Shown piece by piece: positions 31,447-40,663 of a stretch of 64,000 nt of DNA (position 1 is the first letter of the stretch; every line of letters begins with the position of its first letter). The notes under the pieces are model-generated. The model did not search any database and had not been told where the DNA came from. It worked only from the letters and a program-made list of their open reading frames with translations. Source of the DNA: Shumkonia mesophila (GTDB lineage Bacteria; Pseudomonadota; Alphaproteobacteria; Rhodospirillales; Shumkoniaceae). A program made the translations under genes and the position numbers. The stretch is taken from the NCBI RefSeq assembly GCF_026163695.1, contig NZ_JAOTID010000003.1, positions 248,001 through 312,000 on the forward strand. Reading direction: 5' to 3'.

Positions 31447-32427
31447 CTATTCCTCGTCCGGTACCGGATAAGCGGGCGGTTCGCTGGCCAGCAGGCGCTT
31501 CACCTCGGTGGCGGCGTCGGCTTCCATGCGGACCCGGCAATCCGTAGTGTTTCCGGCGATGTGCGGCGTCAGAATGCAGTTCTCGAATTCCGTCAGGGGA
31601 CCGGAGTAGGGTTCGCTGCCGAACACGTCGATCGCCGCCCCGGCCAATTGGCCGGCCTGCAGGGCGGCGGCCAGCGCCGCTTCGTCGACGATGCCACCCC
31701 GCGCCGTGTTGATCAGGCAGGCGGTCGGCTTCATCAGGGCAAGCACGTTGGCGGAGATCAGATTGCGGGTCAGGCGTGTGCGGGGAACGTGCAGGCTGAT
31801 GACGTCGGCCTCTCGGTAAAGCCGCTCCTTCTCCGTCCAATCGACGCCGAATGTTTGGCCGAAGGCGAGATCGGGCACGAGGTCGTTGGCCAGCACGCGT
31901 ACTCCGGGAAAGCCGTTCACGGCGTGGCGGATGACTGCCTTGCCGATGCGCCCGACGCCGACGATGCCGATGGTCGATGTGGCCAGGCGCCGTCCGATCA
32001 TGCGCTGCCAGCGGCCACGGCGGACTTCGCGGTCGACCGGGCCCACCCAGCGCAACAGGTCGATCATCAGGGCGATGGTCAGTTCGGCGACGGCCGGCCA
32101 CGGACCGTCGGGCGAGTGGGTTACCCGGATACCGCGTGTGCGTGCCGCGGCGACGTCGACGCTGTCATAGCCGACACCGACCCGGGCGATCAGCTTGAGG
32201 CCAGGTGCCGCATCCATGACCCGTGGCGTGATCGGCTCGACCCCGGCGACGAGGGCGTCGATGTCCTTGACGAAGCCGGCGACCTCGTCCTCGGTGATGT
32301 TGTGGTCGTTTCTGAAGATGATTTCCGCGCCGGTGTCCGTAAGGATTTGCAGGGTGCGGGGGTCGGATTCGCCGAAAAAGTTGGCGGTGACCAGAACGCG
32401 AGGCCGATTGGCGGTTTTTTGGGACAT
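31447..32427 (-). CDS. D-2-hydroxyacid dehydrogenase (SerA-like)
   Basis: A 326-residue NAD-dependent enzyme. The dinucleotide loop GIVGVGRIGKAVIRHAV is near residue 153. The catalytic set Arg (NTARGGIVDEAAL), Glu (VFGSEPYSGP) and His (LTPHIAGNT) is complete. It reduces 2-keto acids or oxidises D-2-hydroxyacids; it lacks the C-terminal ACT domain of true 3-phosphoglycerate dehydrogenases, so the substrate is open. GGAG precedes the ATG. It diverges from zwf across 227 bases. Confidence 0.88.
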   Translation of the reverse strand: MSQKTANRPRVLVTANFFGESDPRTLQILTDTGAEIIFRNDHNITEDEVAGFVKDIDALVAGVEPITPRVMDAAPGLKLIARVGVGYDSVDVAAARTRGIRVTHSPDGPWPAVAELTIALMIDLLRWVGPVDREVRRGRWQRMIGRRLATSTIGIVGVGRIGKAVIRHAVNGFPGVRVLANDLVPDLAFGQTFGVDWTEKERLYREADVISLHVPRTRLTRNLISANVLALMKPTACLINTARGGIVDEAALAAALQAGQLAGAAIDVFGSEPYSGPLTEFENCILTPHIAGNTTDCRVRMEADAATEVKRLLASEPPAYPVPDEE

Positions 32428-32654
32428 CGGTGTCTCCGTGGCGACGGTCGATGAAGAGCGGCCGGAGCGATTCCACGAGACCGCTACAGGCTTCAGTTAA
32501 GGGTATCGACGGCTCTTTGTCGTCCGGAATTTCGGTCGCGGCCGAACAAATCGGGCATCAGCGCTTGAATTCCCCCGGATTCCGGCCTTAATCCATGGTT
32601 GAAGTCCAACCGTCAGGTTTGGCGGTTCCGTCGTCGGGAAGGAGATCCCCCATC

Positions 32655-34124
32655 ATGGGTGAGTTGAGAGTCGAGCCCCATCTGTTTGTCATTTTCGGAG
32701 CGACGGGCGATCTCTCCAAGCGCAACCTCATTCCCGCCATCGCCACGCTGGCCCGCGCAAATCGGCTGGGCCAGCGGCACGCCATCCTGGGCGTTTCCAC
32801 CCGTCCCGACTTCAACGACGAGAAGTTTCGCAATATCGTCGAAAAGGCCCTGACGGACGCCGGCATCGACGGCGATGACATGGGGCAATGGTGCTGGGAA
32901 TGTCTGCACGCCCATTCGGTCGGCAAAGGACGGCCGGAGAACTTCGAATCCCTGCGCAAGAAGATCGAGGACGTCGAACGCCGCCACGAGCTTCCGGGCA
33001 ACCGCCTGTTCTATCTGTCGACGCCACCCCAGGTCTTCGCGCCGACCATCATGGGACTGGGCGAGGGCAAGCTCAACAAGGGGCCGGGCTGGACCCGTCT
33101 GGTCATCGAGAAGCCGTTCGGCCACGACCTGCAATCCGCCCTCGAACTCAACGCCTTGGTGCATACGTATTTCGACGAATCCCAGATCTACCGCATCGAC
33201 CACTATCTGGGAAAAGAGACCGTCCAGAACCTGTTCGTTTTCCGGTTTTCGAATTTCATTTTCGAGTCCCTGTGGCACCGCGACCGCATCGCCAGCGTCG
33301 ACGTGCTGGTGGCCGAGGATCTGGGCGTCGAGGGCCGAGCCGGCTTTTACGAGAACAATGGCGCGTTGCGCGACATCATGCAGAACCATGCCACCCAGCT
33401 GGTCAGCCTGATCGCCATGGAACCGCCCTCGATGGCGGCCCCGGAAGCCATCCGCGCCGAGAAGATCAAGCTGCTGCACGCCATCCAGCGCATCCGCGAG
33501 GAGGATGTGGTCCTGGGGCAGTACGCGGCCGGCACGTCACGCGGCCAGCTCGTGCCCGGTTATCTGGAGGAAGACGGCGTCGCGCCTGATTCTCGGACCG
33601 ACACCTTCGCTGCCGTGCGCCTGCGCATCAACAATTGGCGATGGCAGGGCGTGCCCTTCATCGTGCGGACCGGCAAGCGGCTCCAGCGCCGCCTGACCCA
33701 GATCGTGGTGACCTTCCGCTCGGCGCCGGTATCCTTTTTCCGGACCATGGGCCGCGAACTGGCGCACCCCAACGCCCTGGTCCTGCGCCTGCAACCCGAC
33801 GAGGGCTTCGAACTGGGCATCCAGGTGAAGGAGCCGGGCGACACCGACGGGCTTCACGTGGTGCCGCTGTCGTTCAGCTATGCGGACGCCTTCGGCAAGC
33901 TGCCCTCCGCTTACGAGACGCTTCTCCTCGATGTGTTGAGCGGCGACCAGACATTGTTCGTCCACGCCGTCGAAACCGAAACCGCCTGGCGGCTGTTCAC
34001 GCCGGTCCTGGAACGCGAATCGCCGGTCTATCCGTACGCTGCGGGAAGCTGGGGGCCCGACGAGATGGATCGGCTCTACCAGCCGGGAGAGGAGGACCCT
34101 GTGCGATGCAAACGCATCGGCTAG
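32655..34124 (+). CDS. zwf: glucose-6-phosphate dehydrogenase
   Basis: A 489-residue enzyme oxidising glucose 6-phosphate to 6-phosphogluconolactone. The N-terminal nucleotide loop is VIFGATGDLSKRNLIPAI. The active-site signature RIDHYLGKE starts at about residue 180. The start at 32655 is chosen for GGAAGGAG; an in-frame start 60 bases upstream would add an unconserved leader. It is the first gene of a carbon operon, and pgl starts 19 bases before it ends. Confidence 0.96.
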   Translation: MGELRVEPHLFVIFGATGDLSKRNLIPAIATLARANRLGQRHAILGVSTRPDFNDEKFRNIVEKALTDAGIDGDDMGQWCWECLHAHSVGKGRPENFESLRKKIEDVERRHELPGNRLFYLSTPPQVFAPTIMGLGEGKLNKGPGWTRLVIEKPFGHDLQSALELNALVHTYFDESQIYRIDHYLGKETVQNLFVFRFSNFIFESLWHRDRIASVDVLVAEDLGVEGRAGFYENNGALRDIMQNHATQLVSLIAMEPPSMAAPEAIRAEKIKLLHAIQRIREEDVVLGQYAAGTSRGQLVPGYLEEDGVAPDSRTDTFAAVRLRINNWRWQGVPFIVRTGKRLQRRLTQIVVTFRSAPVSFFRTMGRELAHPNALVLRLQPDEGFELGIQVKEPGDTDGLHVVPLSFSYADAFGKLPSAYETLLLDVLSGDQTLFVHAVETETAWRLFTPVLERESPVYPYAAGSWGPDEMDRLYQPGEEDPVRCKRIG

Positions 34125-34879
34125 CCGCGGATCGGGTGGTCGTCGCCGAGGGGCCGACCGAATCGGTCGAGGCGGCGGCACGCGACATCGCCGATACGCT
34201 GTCCCGCCGCCTGACTGCGCAGCCGACGGTCAGCATCGCGCTTTCCGGCGGAACGACGCCCGGCCCCCTGTACGTCCGCCTGGCGGCGGCGCCCTATCGT
34301 CACCTCATCGACTGGTCGCGCGTGCAGGTGTTCTGGTGCGACGAGCGGTGCGTCGCCCCCAACGACCCCGCCAGCAACTATCGCCTGGTCACGGAAACCC
34401 TGCTCGCGGATCTGCCGAGGATGCCCGAGGTCCATCGCATGAAGGGTGAACTGCCGGCCGGACTGGCGGCCCAGGCCTATGCCCGCGAGTTGGCGGAGGT
34501 CTTCCGCGGGCCGCTGCCGTGGTTCGATCTGGTGCTGCTCGGTATGGGTGGGGACGGCCACGTCGCCTCGTTGTTTCCCCGCTCGCCGCAGCTGGTGGCG
34601 TCCCGGTCGGTGGTGGCGACGAAAAGCCCGTTGCCACCCCACCTGCGCATCAGCCTGACCCTCAAGGCGATCAATGCCGCCCACGAGGTGGTCTTCCTGG
34701 TGCATGGCGGACAAAAGGCGGATATCGTGGCGGCGATCCTGGCTGGCCCGGAAGGCGACCCCGCGAGAAACTATCCGGCGGCCAGGGTGCGCCCCGAGGG
34801 GCGGCTGACCTGGTTCCTGGATCGGGCGGCGGCCGGCAGTCTGCCGGCTGGAGCCATGATCGAACAACCGAGAACGTAG
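34106..34879 (+). CDS. pgl: 6-phosphogluconolactonase
   Basis: A 257-residue lactonase of the DevB/Pgl family, hydrolysing the product of the preceding enzyme. Family blocks are visible: SIALSGGTTPGPLYVRLAA, the VFWCDERCVAPNDPASNYRL block and LLGMGGDGHVASLFP. The ATG lies inside zwf (19-base overlap) behind GAGGAGG, which implies coupled translation. Cytoplasmic. It is followed by transaldolase 16 bases later. Confidence 0.93.
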   Translation: MQTHRLAADRVVVAEGPTESVEAAARDIADTLSRRLTAQPTVSIALSGGTTPGPLYVRLAAAPYRHLIDWSRVQVFWCDERCVAPNDPASNYRLVTETLLADLPRMPEVHRMKGELPAGLAAQAYARELAEVFRGPLPWFDLVLLGMGGDGHVASLFPRSPQLVASRSVVATKSPLPPHLRISLTLKAINAAHEVVFLVHGGQKADIVAAILAGPEGDPARNYPAARVRPEGRLTWFLDRAAAGSLPAGAMIEQPRT

Positions 34880-34895
34880 ACCGAGGAGGATACCC

Positions 34896-35999
34896 ATGAA
34901 CCCGTTGCTCAAGCTCGCCGATTTGGGTCAGAGCTATTGGCTGGACAACCTGACCCGCCGGATGATCGAGAATGGCGAGCTTAAGGACCGGGTCGCCAAG
35001 GAGGGGCTGCGCGGCATCACCTCCAATCCCTCCATCTTCAGCAAGGCGATTTCCAAAAGCGAGGATTACACGGCGCAGATCCGCAAGGCGGCGGCCGCCG
35101 GCGGCACGGTGGAGACGATCTACGAGGAACTGACCGCCACCGATATCCGCAACGCCTGCGACATCCTGAGGCCGGTGTTCGACCAGAGCGGCGGCAGCGA
35201 CGGATTCGTCAGCCTGGAGGTGTCCCCGCATCTGGCGCGCGACACGGCAACGTCGATCACCGAAGGCCGTCGCCTGTGGAAGACGGTCGACCGCCCCAAC
35301 CTGCTGATCAAGATTCCCGGCACCAAGGAGGGCGTTCCGGCGATCGAGCAATTGTTGTTCGAAGGCATCAACGTCAACGTCACTCTGCTGTTTTCCATCG
35401 ACAGCTACCAAGCCGTGGCCGAGGCCCATATGCGGGCCTTGGAGCGCCGCGTCGCGGCCGGCCAGCCGCTCGCCGCCGTGGTGTCGGTCGCCAGTTTCTT
35501 CCTCAGCCGCATCGACGTGCTGATCGATGGTTTGCTCAAGGAACGCGTGGCCACCCATCCGGAAGCCAAGGATCTCCTCGGCAGGGCCGGCATCGCCAAC
35601 GCCAAACTGGCCTACCGCCAGTTCAAGAAGAACATCGGCTCGGCGCGTTGGCAGGCGCTGGCGGCGAAGGGTGCCCAGGTCCAGCGGATGCTGTGGGCCA
35701 GCACCAGCACCAAGAATCCGGACTATTCGGACGTCATGTACGTCGACGCGCTGATCGGACCGCACACGGTGAACACGCTGCCCGAGGAGACCATTGCGGC
35801 CTTCGCCGACCACGGCACCGCCGCCAACACGGTGGAGCAGGGCATGGAGGAAGCGGCGGCGACGATGGAGGCAATCGCCAAACTCGGCATCGACTTCGCG
35901 AAGGCCACCCGCCAACTCGAAGACGAGGGCATCCAGAAGTTCATCGATCCCTACGATTCCCTGCTGGAGGCTCTGAAACAACGCTGCGCCAATCTTTGA
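34896..35999 (+). CDS. tal: transaldolase
   Basis: A 367-residue transaldolase of the longer class found in actinobacteria and cyanobacteria. It opens with LADLGQSYWLDNLTRRMIEN and GITSNPSIFSKAI. The Schiff-base lysine is Lys139 in LLIKIPGTKEG. It moves three-carbon units in the pentose phosphate pathway. GAGGAG precedes the ATG. It lies between pgl and pyruvate kinase, all on the same strand with short gaps. Confidence 0.95.
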   Translation: MNPLLKLADLGQSYWLDNLTRRMIENGELKDRVAKEGLRGITSNPSIFSKAISKSEDYTAQIRKAAAAGGTVETIYEELTATDIRNACDILRPVFDQSGGSDGFVSLEVSPHLARDTATSITEGRRLWKTVDRPNLLIKIPGTKEGVPAIEQLLFEGINVNVTLLFSIDSYQAVAEAHMRALERRVAAGQPLAAVVSVASFFLSRIDVLIDGLLKERVATHPEAKDLLGRAGIANAKLAYRQFKKNIGSARWQALAAKGAQVQRMLWASTSTKNPDYSDVMYVDALIGPHTVNTLPEETIAAFADHGTAANTVEQGMEEAAATMEAIAKLGIDFAKATRQLEDEGIQKFIDPYDSLLEALKQRCANL

Positions 36000-36087
36000 C
36001 GGCGCGTGTTCTCGCGGTTTTTCTTGCTTCCGGGGGGGCGCCGCCCTCAGGATTGATCTTTGATCGACGGCGGATCGGCTCGGGGAC

Positions 36088-37941
36088 ATGGGGTCGCGGA
36101 ATATACCGGAATTGCTGGAGCGGCTGGAAGTGACGATCAGCGCGCTCCGCCGCGATGCGCTGGCCTTCGAGATGGCCCATGCGCGGGCGTTGGGCGAAGT
36201 TGAGCCGTCGCACCGCCCGAGCGCCCGCAATCTTCTGCATTACCTGAGCCTGCGCCAGCAGGATCTGCGATCCCTGCAGGACGAACTGTCCTCACTCGGC
36301 CTGTCGTCACTGGGCCGCCTCGAAGCCCATGCCATGGCGACCCTCACCTCCGTGCTGTCGACCCTGCGTGCGCTTGGCGGGCGGCCGGCGGCGGCCATCG
36401 GCGAGGAGGATGTTCCGGTCGATTTCTGGTCCGGCCCCGGCAGGCTGGCCGAGCATACCCGGCGCCTGCTTGGGCCCGATCCCGCCAATCGGCAGGTGCG
36501 GGTGATGGTGACCGTGCCGTCGGAGGCGGCCGACAATCCGCTGCTCGTTCGCGAACTGGTGCGGGCGGGCATGGATGTCATGCGTATCAATTGCGCCCAC
36601 GACGATCCGTCGGCCTGGATGCGGATGGTGGAAAACCTGCGGCGGGCCGAGCGCGAATTGGGGCGGGCATGTCGCATTCTGGTCGACCTGGCCGGTCCGA
36701 AGCTGAGGACTGGTCCTCTCGCCGCAATCGAACATGTGGTCAAGCTGAAGCCACGACGCGACGGGCGGGGTGCGGCGATTCCGGCCCGCATCTGGATGAC
36801 CCCGGCCGAGGCGCCCGAGCCGACGCCCGCTGGCGCCGACGGCGTGCTGCCGGTCGAGGGTGCTCTGCTGGAGCGGGCCCGGCCGGGCGACGTCATCGAC
36901 CTCGAGGACAGCCGCGGCCGCGAACGGGCGCTGGCGATTGCCGAAAGCGCCGGGCGTTCCTGTTGGGCCATTGTCGATCAGACGATTCAACTGGCAGAGG
37001 GCGCCGAGGTCTGCCTGCGCCGTGACGATCGACGGGTAGCCACCGGCTGCATCGGCCCGCTGCCGGCCAGCCCGCTTCCCATCGTTCTCCATCGGGGCGA
37101 CACCCTGATTATGACGCGGAGTGGGAAGCCGGGTGGCCCGGCCACGCGCAATCAGGCGGGCGAGGTGGTGCGGGCGGCCCGCATCCCGTGTTCGCTCGGC
37201 GAGGTGTTCGATTTCGTCAGGGCGGGCGACCGGGTGTGGTTCGACGATGGCAAGATCAGCGGCGTCGTGAAGGCGAACGATGGCCGCGAGATCGCCGTCG
37301 AGATCATCTTCGCCGGCCCGAAGGGCAGCCGGCTGCGCCCCGAGAAGGGCATCAATTTGCCCGACACCGACATCGTCATCCCGGCGCTGACCGACAAGGA
37401 TGTGGCCGATCTGACATCGATGGTGGGGGTGGTCGATCTTGTCGGCCTGTCCTTCGTGCGTCGGCCCGAGGACATCTACCTGCTGGAGGACCACCTGACG
37501 CGTCTGGATGCCCAGCACCTGGGGATCGTGCTCAAGATAGAAAACCGCTTCGCCTTCGACCACCTGCCGCAATTGCTGCTGGCGGCGCTGCGCTCGCCGC
37601 CGGTTGGGGTCATGGTCGCCCGCGGCGATCTTGCCGTCGAGGTGGGTTTCGACCGCCTGGCCGAGGTGCAGGAGGAAATCCTCTGGCTGTGCGAGGCGGC
37701 CCACGTGCCGGTGATCTGGGCCACCCAGGTGCTGGAGGAAATGGCCAGGACCGGCATGCCGTCCCGGGCCGAGGTCACCGACGCGGCGATGAGTGGGCGA
37801 GCCGAATGTGTCATGCTCAACAAGGGGCCCTATATCGTCGAGGCGGTCGATTTCCTGGGCGAGGTGCTGGAGCGCATGGATGCCCACCAGTCCAAGAAAA
37901 CCGCCATGCTGCGCAAGCTGGCGGTTTCCCGCATGGCCTGA
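36088..37941 (+). CDS. pyruvate kinase family protein with N-terminal extension and no C-terminal domain
   Basis: A 617-residue protein. The first 130 residues are helical and unlike pyruvate kinase (LLERLEVTISALRRDALAFE, with LSLRQQDLRSLQDELSSLG). The catalytic barrel follows, with VRVMVTVPS, GMDVMRINCAHDD, ILVDLAGPKLRTG, FDFVRAGDRVWFDDGKISG, VVDLVGLSFVRRPEDI, KIENRFAFDHLPQLL and VMVARGDLAVEVGFDRLAEV. It ends after the barrel, without the usual regulatory C-terminal domain. The region normally forming the B domain is enlarged. It probably makes pyruvate from phosphoenolpyruvate, with altered regulation. Confidence 0.85.
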   Translation: MGSRNIPELLERLEVTISALRRDALAFEMAHARALGEVEPSHRPSARNLLHYLSLRQQDLRSLQDELSSLGLSSLGRLEAHAMATLTSVLSTLRALGGRPAAAIGEEDVPVDFWSGPGRLAEHTRRLLGPDPANRQVRVMVTVPSEAADNPLLVRELVRAGMDVMRINCAHDDPSAWMRMVENLRRAERELGRACRILVDLAGPKLRTGPLAAIEHVVKLKPRRDGRGAAIPARIWMTPAEAPEPTPAGADGVLPVEGALLERARPGDVIDLEDSRGRERALAIAESAGRSCWAIVDQTIQLAEGAEVCLRRDDRRVATGCIGPLPASPLPIVLHRGDTLIMTRSGKPGGPATRNQAGEVVRAARIPCSLGEVFDFVRAGDRVWFDDGKISGVVKANDGREIAVEIIFAGPKGSRLRPEKGINLPDTDIVIPALTDKDVADLTSMVGVVDLVGLSFVRRPEDIYLLEDHLTRLDAQHLGIVLKIENRFAFDHLPQLLLAALRSPPVGVMVARGDLAVEVGFDRLAEVQEEILWLCEAAHVPVIWATQVLEEMARTGMPSRAEVTDAAMSGRAECVMLNKGPYIVEAVDFLGEVLERMDAHQSKKTAMLRKLAVSRMA

Positions 37942-37955
37942 GGAGAAAGACGGGA

Positions 37956-38996
37956 TTGCCGGCCGAGATCCACTATCCCTTCGCCGGCGTGCCGGCCAAC
38001 GGCGAGGTCCGCGAGGCGGCGCCCGGCGTGTTCTGGGTGCGCATGCCGCTGCCCTTTCGCCTGGATCACATCAACCTGTGGCTGATCGAGGAGGACGACG
38101 GCTGGACGGTCATCGACACGGGTATCGCCTGCGAGGAAACCAAGGCGGCGTGGGAGCGGATCGTGGCGACCCACTGCGCCGGCAAGCCTTTGCGGCGCAT
38201 GATCGTCACCCATTTCCATCCCGATCATGTCGGCCTGGCCGGCTGGATGGCGGATCGCTTCGGCGCCGCCCTGTGGATGCCGCTTGCAGAATGGGCGTTC
38301 GCGCGCGTCCTTGGCGCCGGCCGAAGCCCGGCGGCGGAGGAGGGGTATGGGCGCTTCTATCGCGCGGCCGGTTTCGGCCCCGACCGGATGGAACTTGTCG
38401 CCTCGCGCAGCGGCAACTACGCCACCCGCATTACCCCCATTCCCTTTGCCCTGCGGCGCATCGAGGATAACGAGGTGATCGCCATCGGCGGGCGGAACTG
38501 GCAGGTCATCGTCGGCGGCGGCCACAGCTACGAGCATGCCAGCCTGTATTGCGCCGAGTTGGGCGTACTGATCGCCGGCGATCAGGTTTTGCCGCAGATT
38601 TCCCCCAACATCAGCGTCTGGCCGTCCGAGCCCGAGGCCGATCCGCTCCGGCATTTTCTGGCCAGCCTGGAGAGGTTCCGCCAGCTACCCGAGGATACCC
38701 TGGTGCTGCCGGGGCACCGGCGCCCCTTTACCGGCCTGCATGGCAGGCTTGGGGCGCTGGCCACCCATCACGACGAGAGGCTGGCCCGGACATGGGAGGC
38801 CTGCGCGGAACCGCGCACCGGTCTTGACGTCTTGAAGGTGCTGTTCGAGCAGTCGTTGGACGACCACCAGGTTTTTTTCGCCGTCGGCGAAAGCCTGGCC
38901 CATCTTCACTTCCTGGTCGGCCAGGGCCGCATGACAAGGACATGCCGGGGCGATGGCGTCTGCCTGTTCGAGCGGTGGGGCGACTGCAACGCCTAG
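37956..38996 (+). CDS. MBL-fold metallohydrolase
   Basis: A 346-residue metallo-beta-lactamase-fold hydrolase. The metal motif HFHPDHVG supplies His86, His88, Asp90 and His91; later ligands appear in GGGHSYEHAS, IAGDQVLP and VLPGHRRPF. The C-terminal winged-helix-like part (LKVLFEQSLDDHQVFFAVGE) matches the LACTB2/glyoxalase II-like branch. The start is a TTG at 37956 behind GAGGAG, 14 bases after pyruvate kinase, so it ends that operon. The last four bases are shared with the stop of the converging GntR gene. The substrate (thioester or phosphodiester) is unknown. Confidence 0.85.
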   Translation: MPAEIHYPFAGVPANGEVREAAPGVFWVRMPLPFRLDHINLWLIEEDDGWTVIDTGIACEETKAAWERIVATHCAGKPLRRMIVTHFHPDHVGLAGWMADRFGAALWMPLAEWAFARVLGAGRSPAAEEGYGRFYRAAGFGPDRMELVASRSGNYATRITPIPFALRRIEDNEVIAIGGRNWQVIVGGGHSYEHASLYCAELGVLIAGDQVLPQISPNISVWPSEPEADPLRHFLASLERFRQLPEDTLVLPGHRRPFTGLHGRLGALATHHDERLARTWEACAEPRTGLDVLKVLFEQSLDDHQVFFAVGESLAHLHFLVGQGRMTRTCRGDGVCLFERWGDCNA

Positions 38997-39673
38997 TCGC
39001 TGGGGGGAGACAGGCTGTTCAGCACGCGCAGCTTGCCATTCAGGATGTGGCGCTCAAAAGCGGCCGCGGCCCCTTCGTCGTCGTGCCCGGCGACGCAATC
39101 GAGGATCAGCCCGTGTTCGGCGCTCGAAACGCGCAGACGGTCCGGCCCTCGGATGCCGTGGCGGACGAACAGGCGCAACTCCTTTTCGATCGTTTCATGG
39201 TAGCTGGTCAGGCGTGGATTGCCGGCGAATTCGACAATCTTCGCGTGGAACAGGCGGTTCCCTTCGTGGTACGCGGATTGATCCTGCGCGTCGCGGGCCT
39301 TTTCCAGGTCATCGTAGACGGCCTTAAGGGCGTCGATCTGTTCGGACGTGGCGCGTTGGGCCGCGAGGCGGCCGGCGATTCGGGCCAAGCCCGAGCGGAC
39401 GTCATAAAGGTGAAGGGCGTCGTCAAGGCTGATCGTGCGGACGAAGACACCCCGATTGCGGATGATCTTGACCAGCCCTGCCTTTTCAAGCGACCACGTC
39501 GCCTCGCGGATCGGTCCGCGGCTGACGTTCAGGCTGGTGGCGAGAGCATTTTCATTCAGCCGTTCGCCGGCGGCGATTTCGCCGTTGAGGATCATGCGCT
39601 CGATCTCGTCGCGCACGAGGGTCGTCAACGATCCCATGCGATTGCCGATCGGAATGGTTTCGTTGTCATCCAT
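38993..39673 (-). CDS. GntR family regulator, FCD subfamily (copy 1)
   Basis: A 226-residue regulator with a winged helix at about 15-80 (VRDEIERMILNGEIAAGERL, then NENALATSLNVSRGPIREAT) and an FCD ligand domain at about 90-220, whose metal-binding histidines appear in FHAKIVEF and SYHETIEKELRLF. It is closely similar to the regulator at 45558-46253; the pair bracket the same operon. GGAGG precedes the ATG. It is the last gene of the sugar-acid operon. The ligand is probably the transported acid or a breakdown product. Confidence 0.9.
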   Translation of the reverse strand: MDDNETIPIGNRMGSLTTLVRDEIERMILNGEIAAGERLNENALATSLNVSRGPIREATWSLEKAGLVKIIRNRGVFVRTISLDDALHLYDVRSGLARIAGRLAAQRATSEQIDALKAVYDDLEKARDAQDQSAYHEGNRLFHAKIVEFAGNPRLTSYHETIEKELRLFVRHGIRGPDRLRVSSAEHGLILDCVAGHDDEGAAAAFERHILNGKLRVLNSLSPPSD

Positions 39674-39781
39674 CGGTCGCAGCCTCCACGGCCATTCGTA
39701 TCTTTGTGAATGTGAACGCCCGCTTCGGCAAAGGCAACACCGCTGCCATAACGATCCCTGCGGGCAGCGTGGCCGGTTCGC

Positions 39782-40651
39782 TCAGAAGCCGAACAGGGCG
39801 GCCGGGTTGTCGACCAGGATTTTCCGAAGCGCCGCGATGTCGTCGGTCCAGTCGGCAAGGATGTCGAGCAGGTCGGCGTCGTTGGGTTTCTCCCGGACGC
39901 TCGGATGCGGCCAGTTGCTTCCCCACAGCATCCGTTCCGGGGCAGCGTGGATCAGCGCGCGGGCATGCGCCGCGCAGTCCCGGTAATCCGGTGGGCCGGC
40001 CCGCGACACATGATAGGGGGCCGACAGCTTGACCCAGCAGCGGCCGGTATCGAGCAGGCGAAGCAGGCTTTTGAACGCGGCGCGCTCGGTGCCGCCATCG
40101 ACGGGGATGCGTCCCATATGGTCGATTACCACCTCGACGGGCAGGGCGGCCAGGCGTGGGGCCAGATCGACCAGACCGTCACCGTCGAGCTGGATCTGGA
40201 CATGCCAGCCGTGCGGGCGAATGCGGGCGGCGACCGGTTCCAGGACGTCGAAAGGCAGGCACCCCGCCACCATGTCGTGAAAGCGCACGCCGCGCATCCC
40301 GGCGGCGTGCAGGCGCGCGATCTCGGCTTCCGGGGCCGCCGGATCGATCACCGCGATGCCGCGGCCGTCGGGGGCCATCCGGGCAATGGCGTCGAGCACG
40401 CAGGCGTTGTCGGCGCCATAGGCGCTGGGCTGGACGAAGACGGTCCGTTGCAGGCCCAGCCGTTGGCGGAGCGCCAGGTAGACTTCCAGGGGAACGTCGG
40501 GGGGCGGCGTCTTGATCGACGGGGCGTAGGGAAAGCGGGCCGCCGGACCGTAGACATGCATATGGCAATCGCAGGCTCCGGCCGGCACCGTCAGGCGGGG
40601 CCGACGGGGAGAGGGATCTGGGCCGGCGGCGGGAGGGAGGGTGCATTCCAT
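39782..40651 (-). CDS. amidohydrolase_2 family protein (PDC lactonase/galactarolactone isomerase-like)
   Basis: A 289-residue TIM-barrel hydrolase. The opening metal motif is ACDCHMHVYGP near residue 30, followed by GVRFHDMV, EVVIDHMGRIP and MLWGSNWPHPSV, which together define the branch holding 2-pyrone-4,6-dicarboxylate lactonase and D-galactarolactone isomerase. The enzyme probably opens or isomerises a lactone of a sugar diacid or aromatic ring product. It starts 12 bases after the GarR-like gene on the same strand. Sure of family, unsure of substrate. Confidence 0.85.
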   Translation of the reverse strand: MECTLPPAAGPDPSPRRPRLTVPAGACDCHMHVYGPAARFPYAPSIKTPPPDVPLEVYLALRQRLGLQRTVFVQPSAYGADNACVLDAIARMAPDGRGIAVIDPAAPEAEIARLHAAGMRGVRFHDMVAGCLPFDVLEPVAARIRPHGWHVQIQLDGDGLVDLAPRLAALPVEVVIDHMGRIPVDGGTERAAFKSLLRLLDTGRCWVKLSAPYHVSRAGPPDYRDCAAHARALIHAAPERMLWGSNWPHPSVREKPNDADLLDILADWTDDIAALRKILVDNPAALFGF

Positions 40652-40663
40652 GACGCGGGCGCC

